NCBI GenBank assembly: GCA_035315885.1
Contig: DATFXM010000060.1
Span: forward strand, 37,622-101,621
Length of the DNA: 64,000 nucleotides
From: DATFXM01 sp035315885
GTDB taxonomy: Bacteria > Acidobacteriota > Blastocatellia > UBA7656
Reading direction: 5' to 3'
Made by a program: the position numbers and the translations under genes. How positions within the stretch are numbered: the stretch's first letter is position 1; each line of letters starts with the position of its first letter. This document shows positions 25,619 through 35,389 of this stretch, piece after piece. The notes beneath the pieces are model-generated. The model was given only the letters and a program-made list of their open reading frames with translations, ran no database searches and was not told where the DNA came from.

Positions 25619-28351
25619 TTAGGGTTTCGCTTCCATCCAGTTGGAGCCCGTTCCAATATCCACCACCAAAGGCACCTCCAGCTCGTGAACGCTCTCCATT
25701 TCGTGCCTGACAATTTCACTGGTGGCCTCTACTTCTTTCGCTGGTACCTCGAGCAGCAACTCATCGTGTACCTGTAGAATCATTCTCGCGCTCAGTCCGG
25801 CCTTCTTGAGCCTTTCGTGAACCTTTATCATCGCCATCTTTACCAGATCTGCGGCGGTTCCCTGAATCGGAGCGTTGATCGCCTCACGTTCGGCACGAGA
25901 CCTCAGATTGTGATTGCGGTTGTTGATGTCCGGAATCGGCCGAATTCGCCCGAACACCGTGCGCACAACCCCGCTTTCGCGAACGTGCGCCGGTGTCTCC
26001 GACATATATCGCCGCACCCCTTTGTAGGTTTCGTAGTAGTTCTCGATCACCTTCTTAGCTTCTGCCCGAGTCAGGCCAGTCCGCTGCGCAAGCCCAAAGG
26101 GCCCGATCACGTAAGGGATTGCAAAGTTCACTATCTTTGCAAGACGTCGAGCCTCGGCCAGCTGTTCCCTGGTCTCCGCGCCAAACACTTCCCGAGCCGT
26201 TCGCGCATGAATGTCTTCGCCTCGCGCGAATGATTCGGTCATCGCTTCGTCACCCGTGATATGAGCAAACAACCTGAGTTCGATCTGCGAATAGTCGGCC
26301 GACATCAAGACGTATCCGGGCGAAGCTACGAAAGCCGCTCGAATTCGCCGCCCCATCTCTGAGCGTATTGGAATGTTCTGCAGGTTTGGATTTGTCGACG
26401 AGAGTCTGCCAGTCGCAGAGACTGCCTGATTCAACGTCGTGTGGACGCGGCCGGTGCGCCGGTCGATCAGCTTCGGCAGAGCGTCGACGTAGGTGCTCTT
26501 CAGCTTCGAAAGCTCGCGGAAGTCGATTACCAACTTCGGCAGCTCGTACTTCGCAGCCAGCTCTTCGAGGACATCAAATGAAGTCGATATCTTTCCGGTC
26601 TTTGTCTTTCGCCCGACCTCGAAGTTCAACTTCTCGAATACGTCCCCGAGCTGGGCGGGAGAATTTATGTTGAATTCCTCGCCAGCCAGCTCGTAGATCG
26701 AATGAGTGAGCCGCGAAAGCTCATTCTCTATTTCCACCGCGGCCTTCTGGAGCGCCGCGGTATCTATCCGCACTCCTATGCGCTCCATCTCGAATAGAAC
26801 TTCGACCAGAGGCAGCTCAATCTCGCGGTAGACAGATTGGAGGTCGGCTTTCTTTATCTTCTCGCGAAGCACCGGCGCCATCTGCAAGGTGAAATCCGCT
26901 GACTGCAGGGCTGCGCTCGCATCCCTGTCCAACGCCCCGGCAATTTCCTGCCACTCGATCTCGAGGTGTTCGCGAGTCATGTCCGGGATCTTGAAAGTAG
27001 CGCGATTGGGGTCCAGAAGATAACACGCCAACAGCATGTCGTCTTCGACACCGGCGATTCGCACTTCGCTTTTGAATTCTTGAATTCCGCCGTCTGCCTG
27101 TTCTCCGGCAAGCCTGAACAACGGCGCTTCGGTATCCTGACGACGTTCGTGCGCGTAATTGTCGAGCAAGGTGAGAGCGCGCTTCCAGTCGTAGACCACC
27201 TTCCGCAGTTTTGGATTCTCGAGGACACCCTTCAGAAGTTTGAGAGCCTCTCCCTTGGGTTCGAACCTTTCGAAGTCTACAAGCGACGCGTTTAATGACT
27301 TCCACGAGAACGCAATTCCAAAGACGCTGTCCTTGCGTTCGGCGATCGCAAACGCGAATCGCCCTGCGGCAATGATTGACTCGATCATTTGATCGAGCTC
27401 CTTGCGGCTGGATATGACGCGATACGAGGCGGCGCGTTGCACCCGTTCGGTTGTAGAAGCCTGGGTTGATGGCTCGGCGGCATCAACAAATTCGCGCTTC
27501 AGTTGAGCGAATTCGAGCTCGGAAAATAACTCGTAAGCGGCAGCTCGGTCAGGTTCTTCATACACGAGGGAGTTCAAGTCCAATTGAACAGGAACATCGC
27601 AATCAATCGTGACCAGCTCCCTGGACCGTCGAATGAGTTCGACGTTGTTCTGAAGACTCTCGCGATAGTTCTTTCGAGGAATCTCGGAGGCGTGCGCTAT
27701 CGCTTCCTCGATAGTGCCGTACTGCTGGATGATTTGCCGGGCTCCCTTTTCGCCGATGCCCGGAGCGCCGGGGATGTTGTCGATGGTGTCCCCCCAGAGG
27801 CCGAGGAGCTCGACGACCTGATCAGGGCGGACGCCCATTTTTTCTTCTACGACCTTCGCGTCAATCAGCCGCATCTCTCCGGTTCGTTCGGTACGGAGGA
27901 TTTTTACGTGATCGTTTACGAGCTGGCTGAGGTCTTTGTCATTGGTGACGATCAGGACGTCCAGTCCGGACTGCTCAGCCTGACGAGCGAAGGTGCCGAT
28001 TATGTCGTCGGCCTCATACTTTGGATGGCGAGTGATCGGCACTCTCAAGGCTTTAAGGGTCCTCTGGATGTAGGGGAGCTGAAGCGACAGATCGTCGGGC
28101 ATCGGCTGTCGGGTTGCTTTGTACTGCTCGTAAGCTTCGTGTCGGAACGTGGGTTCGGAAGAATCCAGCGCGACGCCGAGATAATCTGGTTTTTCGGAAG
28201 TGATCAGCTTCCGAAGCATCATAATGAACCCGTAAACCGCATTTGTAGGCAACCCCTTGGAGTTCGAAAGCGCGGGCAACGCGTAATAGGCACGATATAT
28301 TTGCGACATCCCATCGACCAGGAATAGTCGCTTTCGTTCAGTTGGAGGCAT
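25619..28351 (-). CDS. polA: DNA polymerase I
   Basis: 910 residues. Residues 1-290 form the 5'-3' exonuclease ('FLVDGMSQIYRAYYAL', 'YEADDIIGTFARQAE', 'GVRPDQVVELLGLWGD', 'NIPGAPGIGEKGA'). Residues about 310-500 correspond to the 3'-5' proofreading domain, but the DxE motif is replaced ('FAFAIAERKD'), so it is probably inactive. The polymerase domain has motif A 'MSADYSQIELRLFAHI', motif B 'RRLAKIVNFAIPYVIGPFGLA' (usually NFGxxYG, here altered) and motif C 'ILQVHDELLLE'. It does Okazaki-fragment maturation and repair. The ATG is 28351. Confidence 0.95.
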   Translation of the reverse strand: MPPTERKRLFLVDGMSQIYRAYYALPALSNSKGLPTNAVYGFIMMLRKLITSEKPDYLGVALDSSEPTFRHEAYEQYKATRQPMPDDLSLQLPYIQRTLKALRVPITRHPKYEADDIIGTFARQAEQSGLDVLIVTNDKDLSQLVNDHVKILRTERTGEMRLIDAKVVEEKMGVRPDQVVELLGLWGDTIDNIPGAPGIGEKGARQIIQQYGTIEEAIAHASEIPRKNYRESLQNNVELIRRSRELVTIDCDVPVQLDLNSLVYEEPDRAAAYELFSELEFAQLKREFVDAAEPSTQASTTERVQRAASYRVISSRKELDQMIESIIAAGRFAFAIAERKDSVFGIAFSWKSLNASLVDFERFEPKGEALKLLKGVLENPKLRKVVYDWKRALTLLDNYAHERRQDTEAPLFRLAGEQADGGIQEFKSEVRIAGVEDDMLLACYLLDPNRATFKIPDMTREHLEIEWQEIAGALDRDASAALQSADFTLQMAPVLREKIKKADLQSVYREIELPLVEVLFEMERIGVRIDTAALQKAAVEIENELSRLTHSIYELAGEEFNINSPAQLGDVFEKLNFEVGRKTKTGKISTSFDVLEELAAKYELPKLVIDFRELSKLKSTYVDALPKLIDRRTGRVHTTLNQAVSATGRLSSTNPNLQNIPIRSEMGRRIRAAFVASPGYVLMSADYSQIELRLFAHITGDEAMTESFARGEDIHARTAREVFGAETREQLAEARRLAKIVNFAIPYVIGPFGLAQRTGLTRAEAKKVIENYYETYKGVRRYMSETPAHVRESGVVRTVFGRIRPIPDINNRNHNLRSRAEREAINAPIQGTAADLVKMAMIKVHERLKKAGLSARMILQVHDELLLEVPAKEVEATSEIVRHEMESVHELEVPLVVDIGTGSNWMEAKP

Positions 28352-28396
28352 TTGGCTGATAGTACGAGCCGAGTTTTCGGGGTGTCAACCATGGGG

Positions 28397-28543
28397 AGTA
28401 GGCAGTATGCAGTAGGCAGTAGGCAGTTGATTCGACCAGAGAACACTTCTGGCTGGTGTGCCAAAACCGCATACTGCCTACTGCATACTGCTGCCTACTG
28501 CCTACTGCATACTGCCTACTGCCTACTGCATACTGCCTACTGC
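28397..28543. repeat. Long inverted 'gcagtaggcagtatgcag' array
   Basis: A 31-base array of 'cagtaggcag' words (28397-28428) faces a 74-base array of 'ctgcctactgcatactg' words (28470-28543), the longest such array in the window. It fills the 312-bp spacer between divergent polA and the next gene; no gene is seen there. Confidence 0.85.
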
Positions 28544-28663
28544 CAGCTGCCCGCGACATGGTATCTTTACTTATGATTGATTGGACGAGACCCCCAGGCA
28601 GGCGACGAAATGACAATTTGCGTCATCGAATGAACAAATTGTATATCCAGGAGTTTCTACATT

Positions 28664-29722
28664 ATGAAGTTGAGTCTACTAATGAATAGAGATCGGATTT
28701 CTGCGTCTCGTATCGTTCCGGTGATCATTGCCTTGATGGTTCTTGTCTCGCCCCTTGTCCCTGCAGTCGCGAATGGTCAGACCAGGACCACCCAGCGGCC
28801 CGAAATGGCGCGACGGACATCGGGCATATTCGACCAGGGCTACGGCAAAGGCTACGACGACGGTTTTGGTGCCGGTGAGCGCGACTGGGACAATTCGGCG
28901 CCCAGAGACTTTCTCGGTTCGGATGCCTATCTGAACAGACAGCAAGCTTTCGAGCAGCAGTACGCCGATTTGGAGCAGTACCGCCAGGGATATGAGCTTG
29001 GATTCGAGCTCGGCTACAACGACGGCTACTTTGGCAGAACTCGCAGCGCGGCGGTTCCCAGGAACGCCGAGATTCTCGCCCGTGCCGCCGCCCTCTCCGA
29101 CGCCCAACGCGCTCGTGACCGGCAGGCGGGTACCGATCAGTCGAGGCCTCGCACGACCGGGGCTCAGGATTCCGGTGGACCTCCGCCGCCTCCTCCGAGC
29201 CAGACGGGAGTCCCGGCTTCGACGGAATTCAAGCTCCGACTTCAGTCGACGGTCGATACAAGCAGTGCACGAGTCGGCGACAAGTTCACTGCGAGCGTCA
29301 TGAATCCTTCGACCTTCGAAGGTGCGATAGTCGAGGGTCATATTTCGAAGCTGAACCGGTCGGGTCGTATGACCGGAAAAACGGAACTCGCCCTTCACTT
29401 CGATTCAATCAGCATGAACGGTCAATCCGCACCGTTCCGGGCTGACCTGCTCAGGATCTACGAGTCCGATAAGGTCAAGAAGATCGACGAGGAGGGCAAC
29501 GTCGAGACTGGCAGTCGAACCTCCGATACCACCAAACGTTCGGCGATCGGCGCAGTAGCGGGTGCGGTGCTTGGCGGCGTTGCGGGCGGTGGCAAGGGCG
29601 CCGCTATCGGTGCAGTCATCGGGGGTGGCGCAGGTGCCGGAACCGTTCTCATCGAGGGAAACAAGGATCTGCGCTTCGAACCAGGTACCGAGATGCTCGT
29701 TCGCACGGAAGGCCTGAGATGA
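28664..29722 (+). CDS. Exported glycine-zipper protein of unknown function
   Basis: 352 residues. After a signal peptide (ending 'LVPAVANGQ') there is an aromatic Gly-Asp-rich part with 'YGKGYDDGFGAGERDW' and 'GYELGFELGYNDGYFG' repeats, then a Pro-rich linker, then a domain ('STEFKLRLQSTVDTSSARVGDKFTA', 'GHISKLNRSGRMTGKTELALHF') seen in many acidobacterial envelope proteins, and last a glycine-zipper segment ('IGAVAGAVLGGVAGGGKGAA') of the kind that inserts in membranes. Its role may be in the cell envelope. AGGAG lies 11 bases before ATG 28664. No firm family name. Confidence 0.7.
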   Translation: MKLSLLMNRDRISASRIVPVIIALMVLVSPLVPAVANGQTRTTQRPEMARRTSGIFDQGYGKGYDDGFGAGERDWDNSAPRDFLGSDAYLNRQQAFEQQYADLEQYRQGYELGFELGYNDGYFGRTRSAAVPRNAEILARAAALSDAQRARDRQAGTDQSRPRTTGAQDSGGPPPPPPSQTGVPASTEFKLRLQSTVDTSSARVGDKFTASVMNPSTFEGAIVEGHISKLNRSGRMTGKTELALHFDSISMNGQSAPFRADLLRIYESDKVKKIDEEGNVETGSRTSDTTKRSAIGAVAGAVLGGVAGGGKGAAIGAVIGGGAGAGTVLIEGNKDLRFEPGTEMLVRTEGLR

Positions 29723-29723
29723 G

Positions 29724-29885
29724 GGAAACGCGAGTGGGCGATGCGAGGCGCGAAGAGGAGAGACGCGGGGAGTAGTGGTGCGGAGTGGTGCGACGCGAAG
29801 CGCCTCTGGGTCCGCGTCACGCGCCACCCCCCGCCTCGACCTGCGTCTCTCCTCCGCGTCTCCCACCTCCGCGTCGATCCTTCGG
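29724..29885. repeat. Inverted 'gagacgcgg'/'ccgcgtctcc' word repeats
   Basis: G/A-rich words (29727-29772) are mirrored by C/T-rich 'cgtctctcctccgcgtctcc' words (about 29840-29880). This fills much of the 332-bp spacer before the sigma factor gene; no gene is supported. Confidence 0.65.
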
Positions 29886-30054
29886 CTGGACTGCTCCTCT
29901 TTTGCGTTGCTGCTGCGCTTCATCATTCATCGTCACAGGTGAACATCGAGCGCGGCGTATTCCTGTGATAGCGAGGGTTTCTGTGGTAGCATGAGCACCG
30001 CTTCGGACCTGAGAGTAGTGCAATTCACCTGTATCGAGCGCCTAGGCAACAGCG

Positions 30055-31035
30055 ATGAATGTCGAGGAGTTTCGGAACGCGTTTTCCCGTGAAATAGATC
30101 AACTGCTTTCACGCGCCCAGCGCCGATACAATGTAACCCTGGAAGAAATCTCCGCCGCCCTCTTCTCCTCAGCCAGACGATACTTTGGCGAAACTGCCGA
30201 CCAGAATTCTTCAGACCAGGAACTGCAAGGCGAGATAAGGCCCAGCACCGCGGGCCTGTTCGAATCGATCAACGCCGATGACCTTTGCCTCGCGCTAGCC
30301 TGCGCAAAGGGTGATGACGCTGCCTGGGAGGACTTCTACCGAGACTATCGCAGCTACCTGGTGAGCATTGCGCGGACGATGACTTCGGATGTCGGAGCGG
30401 CGGAACAACTGGCGGACTCGACCTTCGCAGATCTCTACGGCTTGCGCGAATCTGGCGGCAACCGAGTAAGCAAGTTTTCGTTCTATTCCGGAAGGGGATC
30501 TCTAAAAGGCTGGCTGCGGGCAGTCGTTTTTCAGCTTTCTGCGGATCATCACCGTCAAACAAGCCGGCTTGTTCAAACCGAAGAAGCCGATGATCTCGAG
30601 CGCATGGCTCGCGCGCCGGACAAGCCCAATGGCGGCGGAGTCGTTGCGACTTCGTTCGAAGCCAGTAGATACCGTGCCGCGGTTGGCGATTCACTAAGGC
30701 GGGCAATCGACGACCTCAACGAGCGGGAACGGCTGCTCATCGCTTACTACTACTACGACGAGCTTACATTGCGTGAGATCGGTTTGATGTTCGAGGTTCA
30801 CGAGGCTACGATCAGCCGTTGGCTCACCAAGGTGCAGAAGCACATTCGGAAGCTGGTCGAGAAGAGCCTGGCTAGAGAGCACCGTTTCAACCGAAGGCAG
30901 ATCGGGGAGGCGCTCGAACAGGCGTCTCAGGAGCTGGACTTCAGTCTCAAAGACTACCTGGTAGGGTCCGATGAGCCGCAGGCCAAACGGGAGCAGCCAG
31001 CGGGCACGACAGGCGGGGCAATAGCCCGACAATAA
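30055..31035 (+). CDS. ECF-type RNA polymerase sigma factor
   Basis: 326 residues. Region 2 is seen in 'LACAKGDDAAWEDFYRDYRSYL' and 'ADSTFADLYGL', followed by a FY-G-RGSLKGWLRAV core-binding stretch; region 4 is the helix-turn-helix 'LIAYYYYDELTLREIGLMFEVHEATISRWLTKVQKHI'. An N-terminal extension of about 80 residues precedes region 2 and is not part of the usual ECF fold. The next gene encodes a zinc-finger membrane protein, the expected anti-sigma factor, so this pair probably controls an envelope response. The regulon is unknown. Confidence 0.88.
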   Translation: MNVEEFRNAFSREIDQLLSRAQRRYNVTLEEISAALFSSARRYFGETADQNSSDQELQGEIRPSTAGLFESINADDLCLALACAKGDDAAWEDFYRDYRSYLVSIARTMTSDVGAAEQLADSTFADLYGLRESGGNRVSKFSFYSGRGSLKGWLRAVVFQLSADHHRQTSRLVQTEEADDLERMARAPDKPNGGGVVATSFEASRYRAAVGDSLRRAIDDLNERERLLIAYYYYDELTLREIGLMFEVHEATISRWLTKVQKHIRKLVEKSLAREHRFNRRQIGEALEQASQELDFSLKDYLVGSDEPQAKREQPAGTTGGAIARQ

Positions 31036-31094
31036 TGGCAGAAACCGCGCAAGGCGGCCTGCAACTCCCGTTCTCTCAAGGGTGAAGAGAAAGG

Positions 31095-32516
31095 ATGAAG
31101 CAGATCAAAAAAAGCGGGGAACTCGTCGGCGATCCGATCATCGATCGCCTCCTCCGCGCTGAGGCGAAACAGCACGGCAGGGTTGGCGGGACCTGTCCGG
31201 AATTTAACCCCGATCTCGTGAACGCGTACGTCGAACGGGTTTTGGGTGAGCGAGAACGCGCCAAATTCGAAGTGCACCTTGGGGCCTGCGCGCAATGCCG
31301 TCTGGCGGTTGTAACTCTCGTGCGACTGGCGAGCCCGGAGGCAGCAGTCGCCGGGTCGGGACCGGCATCGAGTGGGGCGGACAATCCAGGCCTGGCGGGC
31401 GCGCTGAGGGCTTTCGGCAAGCTGCTTGTGCGGCCGCAGTGGGCGCTCGCAGGCGCGGCGCTTTTGATCGTTGCCATCGCCCTGCCGGTTTACCTGTCGA
31501 GAACGAGTCAAAGAGCGGCGATGTCTCGCTCGGATTTAGTGGCTCAGCCTCGTGTCGAGTCCGAGCCGGCCTCGACGTCCGGAACGGGAAACCAGCAAGG
31601 GCAGGGTTCTGATCAAGCCAAAGCGGACTCTCAGTCCGGCGAGCCGGCCGAATCAAAGTCGCGTGTCGGAGAGCTCGCGTCAAACCGTACGTTCGCAGAA
31701 AAAAACGTCCCTGAACGGCAAGCTGCCCCGGCGGGTGTACCTTCATCGACTCCCAGTGCGGTTGGCGGCCTTGTTGCTCAGGCAACGATCGATGACCTGA
31801 AGAAAACCGAAGCGCTGCAAAGCCGAAGCGCAGGAGACAAGGATCAGCGGGATCAGCCGGCAGAAAAGCCAGCCGCAGAAAAGGATAAGTCTGATGCGGC
31901 GGGAGCGCGCGGGCGAGGCGGCCCACCCGCGGCGACGCCACCTGCAACCGACAATGAAAGGCAGCAGCAGGCTGGAGAAACGCAGACCCGAAACAACCAG
32001 CTTGCACGGATCGATGAGAAACAATCTCAGCGGCTGCCGCAGAACGAGGCGGACGCCTCGCAGGAAACCAAGCTGAAGCAAGGGCGATCGGATGGCGAGC
32101 AAAGGCAAAGCGCGAAGGATGCGACGATCAGGCCCGAGGACGCGAAACCTCCGGCGCCTCCGCCAACGTCGAGCAGCGAGATGCGCGCAAAACGCGGAGT
32201 GACTCAGGCTCCGAAGTTGTCCATGCGCGAGGGAATCTTGTCCGACTCGGCAAAGGCTGCGAGACCGGCCGTGTCGGAGAAGAAGGTCAGCAACAAGCGG
32301 TTTTGGCTGCGCGAAGACATCTGGACGGATAAGGATTACAACCCACTTAAGGAGATGCCGGTCGTTACGATCGTTCGCGACAGCGATGTGTTTCGTGAGG
32401 TCACCTCCAAGAGAACCGGACTGAAGCAGTACTTCGGCGGGTTTGGCGAGCACGATCGGGTGATCGTCGTCTACAAGGGAACGGTCTATAAACTTATCCC
32501 GCAAGCCAGCAAGTAA
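31095..32516 (+). CDS. Membrane anti-sigma factor-like zinc-finger protein
   Basis: 473 residues. The N-terminus has an H-x3-C-x2-C-like zinc-finger pattern (zf-HC2 type: 'CPEFNPDLVNAYVERVLGERERAKFEVHLGACAQC', conserved Cys, His and two Cys). One membrane helix follows ('WALAGAALLIVAIALPVYL'). The rest, about 330 residues, is outside the membrane: first a long low-complexity region rich in Gln, Ala, Lys, Glu and Pro, then a compact C-terminal segment ('FWLREDIWTDKDYNPLKEMPVVTIVRDSDVF'). It would hold the preceding sigma factor inactive until a signal reaches the periplasmic part. It lies 59 bp after the sigma gene. Confidence 0.82.
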   Translation: MKQIKKSGELVGDPIIDRLLRAEAKQHGRVGGTCPEFNPDLVNAYVERVLGERERAKFEVHLGACAQCRLAVVTLVRLASPEAAVAGSGPASSGADNPGLAGALRAFGKLLVRPQWALAGAALLIVAIALPVYLSRTSQRAAMSRSDLVAQPRVESEPASTSGTGNQQGQGSDQAKADSQSGEPAESKSRVGELASNRTFAEKNVPERQAAPAGVPSSTPSAVGGLVAQATIDDLKKTEALQSRSAGDKDQRDQPAEKPAAEKDKSDAAGARGRGGPPAATPPATDNERQQQAGETQTRNNQLARIDEKQSQRLPQNEADASQETKLKQGRSDGEQRQSAKDATIRPEDAKPPAPPPTSSSEMRAKRGVTQAPKLSMREGILSDSAKAARPAVSEKKVSNKRFWLREDIWTDKDYNPLKEMPVVTIVRDSDVFREVTSKRTGLKQYFGGFGEHDRVIVVYKGTVYKLIPQASK

Positions 32517-32573
32517 ACGGTTCTGAGCCTTCGTTTTGATTGAGTCGGAGTTATCCCCCCAGGTAGACAACAG

Positions 32574-32648
32574 AAGTTCTGAGTTCTGAGTTCGTTGCTA
32601 GATGCGAGACTCCAGCATTGACCACTCAGGACTCAGAACTCAGAACTT
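32574..32648. repeat. Inverted pair of 'gttctgagttctgag' words
   Basis: Words at 32574-32592 and complementary 'ctcaggactcagaactcag' words at 32621-32646. The longest frame of the next gene starts inside this repeat, which is why a later start was chosen. Confidence 0.75.
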
Positions 32649-32710
32649 CCCCTTGGACACCGATACTGATCTTTGGCGGGATCAAACCTTCTCGTGTAGA
32701 GTTTCGGTCA

Positions 32711-35389
32711 ATGGGCGAATATCCATCGCACTATGAATCGGACATTCTGCTTCGCGACGGCTCTACAATGCGCTTGCGGCCCATAAGGCCGGACGACACT
32801 TCCCGGTTGAGAGAGTTGCACAGCCGCCTGTCACCACGCAGCGTTTATCTGAGATTCTTCAGTCCGCTTCCGGAGTTGACGCCTGAACGAGCTGCTGAGT
32901 TGTGTACCGTCGACTACCACAATTCGTTTGCGCTCGTAGGCGAGCTTTGTGGCCGGCTGGTGGCCGTCTCTCGATACTACCGGGACAAGGAGGCTAGAAA
33001 TCGGGCCGAGGTTTCCTTCGTCACCGAAGACTCGCTACAACGCCGAGGCATCGCTACGCGCATGCTGGAGCGACTGGCAGAGATAGCTCGCGACAACGAT
33101 ATATCGACGTTCGAAGCATACGTTCTGGGCGACAACCGCGCGATGATGGATGTCTTCATGCACGCGGGCTTCGAAGTACAGCGAAGACTCGACGGCGGCG
33201 TCTTCAGCGTCGCCTTCTCCATAACTCCGTCTCCCGAATTCGAAGCGAAGTCGGCAGAACGCTCGCAGGCCGCAGCAACCGCGTCGATGAAAGTCTTCTT
33301 TGAGCCGACTTCCATTGCTGTCGTAGGCGCGGGCCGCAAGCGGGGCACGATCGGCGCCGAGGTCCTGCACAACATAGTGGCCAACGGCTTTCAAGGAGTT
33401 GTGTATCCTGTCAATGACAGGGCCCGCGTAGTCGGATCACTCAGAGCCTATCCGAAGGTCACCGATATCCCTGATGAAGTAGATCTCGCAATTGTCATCG
33501 TGCCAGCAGAGCAAGTCGAAGCCGTTGTAGACGATTGCATAACCAAGGGCGTGCGCGGGATCGTCATCATAAGCGCGGGATTCAGTGAGATCGGCGTCGA
33601 AGGCCGGACGCGGGAAGCCGCAATTCTCGACAAGCTTCGCCGATTCGGTGTCAGGCTGATCGGTCCGAACTGCATGGGGTTGATTAACACCGATCCCCAC
33701 GTAGCGCTGAACGCAACCTTCTCTCCGGTGTATCCCCCAGCAGGAAAGGTCGCAATGTCCACGCAGAGCGGCGCGCTCGGACTCGCGATACTCGACAACG
33801 CCCGGATACTGAATATTGGTATATCGACTTTCGTGTCGGTTGGAAATAAGGCCGACGTTTCGGGAAACGACCTTATTCAATACTGGGCCGAAGACCCGCG
33901 CACCGATGTCATCCTGCTTTACCTTGAGAGCTTTGGAAATCCTCGGAAGTTCGGGAGGATTGCGCGGCGGATCGCCAGGATCAAACCGATCGTCGCGGTG
34001 AAGTCCGGACGCTCTACCGCGGGAGTTCGCGCGGCCAGCTCTCATACCGGAGCGCTGGCAGCGACCGACACCGTCGTTGGTGCGCTGTTTCGGCAGGCCG
34101 GAATCATTCGTACCGACACGCTCGAAGAGATGTTCGACGTGGCGAACCTGTTGGCTCATCAGCCGGTACCGTCCGGCCGGCGCGTTGCGATCCTCACAAA
34201 CGCCGGAGGTCCTGGTATTCTTTGCGCGGACGCTTGCGAACGCAACGGGCTGGAGCTTCCGATGCTTTCGGACGCTACGGTGTCAGAGCTGAGGTCGTTT
34301 CTCCCCGCTACTGCAAGCGTAGCCAATCCGGTTGACATGATCGCCTCGGCGACGCCCGAGCAGTTTCAGCGTGCGACTCACGCGCTTCTTGCAGACTCAA
34401 ACGTGGATTCACTTATCGTGATATTCATACCGCCGTTGGTGATCGGCGCGGAAGAAGTCGCCGCCGCTATCGTCGAGGGTGCTGCACGCGCCAACGGGAA
34501 GCCCGTCTTGGCAAATTTCATGAGCGCCAAGGGCGCGCCGGCAATCCTGTCGAGCATTCCGAGCTACGGCTTTCCGGAGGCGGCTGCTACGGCACTGGCC
34601 CGAGTCACCGGCTATGGCGAATGGCGTAAGCGGCCACCGGGCTCGCTGCCTCACTTCGACGATATAAAGGTAGAAGCAGCGCGGGCGGTGGTAGATCGAG
34701 TTCTTGCACGCGGAGGAGGCTGGCTGAGCCCCGCGGAAGTCGACGAGTTGTTCGCAGCCGCGGGCATTCCGGCGGCTCGCTCGATGTTCGCGGCCTCGGC
34801 CGAAGACGCCGCGCGCGCGTCACTGGAAATCGGTTTTCCCGTGGCATTGAAGGCGGCCGGCCCGGCGATCCTTCATAAGACCGAAGTGGGAGGCGTTTCG
34901 CTTGGTCTAACGGACGAGAAGATGGTCGCCCGCACCTATCAGGAGATGGCTGCGAGAATCGGACCCGACATGGCCGGAGCATTGGTGCAGGAGATGGTCC
35001 CTGGGGGAGTTGAAGTGATGATCGGTTCAACTCTCGATCAGACGTTTGGTCCGCTCGTGCTGTACGGCAGTGGAGGAATTCTGGTGGAGTTGCTGAACGA
35101 TGTAGCGTTCAGGATAAATCCACTTACAGACGTAGATGTAGCCGAGATGTTGAATGAGGTTCGGGGTACCGCGCTGCTGCGAGGTTATCGAGGCGCGCCG
35201 CGAGCGGACGAATCGGCCCTCGCGGAAATTCTGCTGAGGCTCTCATGCATGCTCGAAATCTGCCCGCAAATCCATGAAATGGATGCGAACCCGGTTAAAG
35301 TGCTCGCGAAAGGAGCAAAGGTCGTAGACGCGCGAGTCCGGGTCGACCGCTTACCCGAAGCTACGGTGAACCGCCGAATCGCGTATTGA
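32711..35389 (+). CDS. GNAT acetyltransferase fused to acyl-CoA synthetase (ADP-forming)
   Basis: 892 residues from ATG 32711. Order of domains: GNAT N-acetyltransferase (residues 1-175, acetyl-CoA site near 'EDSLQRRGIATRMLERL'); CoA-binding Rossmann domain ('VFFEPTSIAVVGAGRKRGTIG', 'AIVIVPAEQVEAVVDDCITKG'); succinyl-CoA ligase-like domain with the phospho-His region ('AVKSGRSTAGVRAASSHTGALA'); and a C-terminal ATP-grasp domain ('FPVALKAAGPAILHKTEVGGVSLGL'). This is the acetate-CoA ligase/protein acetyltransferase family (Pat/PatZ group). In E. coli Pat the GNAT domain is at the C-terminus; here it is N-terminal. It may acetylate lysines of metabolic enzymes such as acetyl-CoA synthetase. Confidence 0.88.
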   Translation: MGEYPSHYESDILLRDGSTMRLRPIRPDDTSRLRELHSRLSPRSVYLRFFSPLPELTPERAAELCTVDYHNSFALVGELCGRLVAVSRYYRDKEARNRAEVSFVTEDSLQRRGIATRMLERLAEIARDNDISTFEAYVLGDNRAMMDVFMHAGFEVQRRLDGGVFSVAFSITPSPEFEAKSAERSQAAATASMKVFFEPTSIAVVGAGRKRGTIGAEVLHNIVANGFQGVVYPVNDRARVVGSLRAYPKVTDIPDEVDLAIVIVPAEQVEAVVDDCITKGVRGIVIISAGFSEIGVEGRTREAAILDKLRRFGVRLIGPNCMGLINTDPHVALNATFSPVYPPAGKVAMSTQSGALGLAILDNARILNIGISTFVSVGNKADVSGNDLIQYWAEDPRTDVILLYLESFGNPRKFGRIARRIARIKPIVAVKSGRSTAGVRAASSHTGALAATDTVVGALFRQAGIIRTDTLEEMFDVANLLAHQPVPSGRRVAILTNAGGPGILCADACERNGLELPMLSDATVSELRSFLPATASVANPVDMIASATPEQFQRATHALLADSNVDSLIVIFIPPLVIGAEEVAAAIVEGAARANGKPVLANFMSAKGAPAILSSIPSYGFPEAAATALARVTGYGEWRKRPPGSLPHFDDIKVEAARAVVDRVLARGGGWLSPAEVDELFAAAGIPAARSMFAASAEDAARASLEIGFPVALKAAGPAILHKTEVGGVSLGLTDEKMVARTYQEMAARIGPDMAGALVQEMVPGGVEVMIGSTLDQTFGPLVLYGSGGILVELLNDVAFRINPLTDVDVAEMLNEVRGTALLRGYRGAPRADESALAEILLRLSCMLEICPQIHEMDANPVKVLAKGAKVVDARVRVDRLPEATVNRRIAY

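Noticed and set aside
28397..28543. CRISPR array in the polA spacer.
   Set aside because: The repeat is a tandem of 7-14-base words in inverted orientation without spacers of constant length, and no cas genes are near.
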